This document shows, piece by piece, positions 13,644 through 13,697 of a stretch of DNA of 13,697 nt (the stretch's first letter is position 1; each line of letters begins with the position of its first letter). The position numbers and the translations under genes are program-made. Source of the DNA: Candidatus Alloscillospira gallinarum (GTDB taxonomy: Bacteria; Bacillota; Clostridia; Oscillospirales; Oscillospiraceae); the NCBI GenBank assembly GCA_904420055.1, contig CAJFTV010000085.1, positions 1-13,697 on the forward strand, written 5' to 3'. Below the pieces are notes generated by a model that searched no databases, had not been told where the DNA came from, and worked only from the letters and a program-made list of their open reading frames with translations.

Positions 13644-13697
13644 TCAGAAACCTTTCTCCCGTATCTCCCTTGCAAAATTTCTCACACAGTCTCTCAG
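13644..13697 (-). CDS. Possible C-terminal end of a gene cut by the window edge
   Basis: A minus-strand frame is open from the edge to a TGA at 13646-13644 and encodes LRDCVRNFAREIREKGF. The amphipathic, charged helix resembles the tail of many regulators, for example LysR-type proteins, but 17 residues are too few to name it. If real, it would precede the oxidoreductase operon in the same direction, and the inverted repeat at 13572-13606 lies in the gap between them. Confidence 0.3.
   Translation of the reverse strand: MRDCVRNFAREIREKGF

Noticed and set aside
1..13697. CRISPR arrays, tRNAs, insertion sequences or phage remnants
   Set aside because: No regularly spaced repeats, cloverleaf, transposase or attachment-site duplication was seen on either strand.

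Overview
The window is a stretch of bacterial chromosome in which every convincing gene lies on the minus strand, so transcription runs from high to low coordinates. It most likely comes from an anaerobic member of the Bacillota, probably Clostridia. The evidence is the V-type ATPase gene order, strong AGGAGG ribosome binding sites, near-consensus sigma-A promoter hexamers, and an oxidoreductase unusually rich in cysteine. I cannot place it to genus from the sequence.

Region 1 (about 1-8990) is a complete nine-gene V-type ATPase operon. In transcription order it encodes subunits G/H, I, K, E, C, F, A, B and D, the same order as ntpFIKECGABD of Enterococcus hirae but without the trailing ntpH and ntpJ. 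A near-perfect promoter (TTGACT, 17 bp, TATAAT) and a weaker tandem promoter lie upstream. A long bidirectional hairpin terminator follows subunit D. All key residues are present: Walker A and catalytic Glu in A, arginine finger in B, channel Arg in I. In the membrane ring subunit K all five side-chain ligands of the E. hirae sodium site are conserved, so the pump is predicted to move Na+ rather than H+. Most genes overlap or are separated by 35 nt or less. The exception is a 143-nt gap between F and A, which holds a 9-of-10 bp hairpin and an open frame ending in an ATGA overlap with the A start codon.

Region 2 (about 9068-13530) looks like a three-gene operon: an FAD-dependent oxidoreductase, an SLC13/ion-transporter-superfamily permease, and a uroporphyrinogen-decarboxylase-fold protein of the corrinoid methyltransferase type. 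It ends in a clear hairpin terminator. A plausible reading is uptake and then oxidation or demethylation of an organic acid or methylated compound. The substrate is unknown and no corrinoid protein is in the window. A 13-bp perfect inverted repeat sits just upstream of the oxidoreductase. At the right edge there may be the last 17 codons of another minus-strand gene.

No tRNA, rRNA, CRISPR array, insertion sequence or phage gene was seen. The most notable points are the predicted Na+ specificity, the F-A gap element, the promoter/operator architecture of the ATPase operon, and the uncharacterised oxidoreductase-permease-methyltransferase trio, whose UROD-like member appears to lack the usual zinc-ligand histidine.
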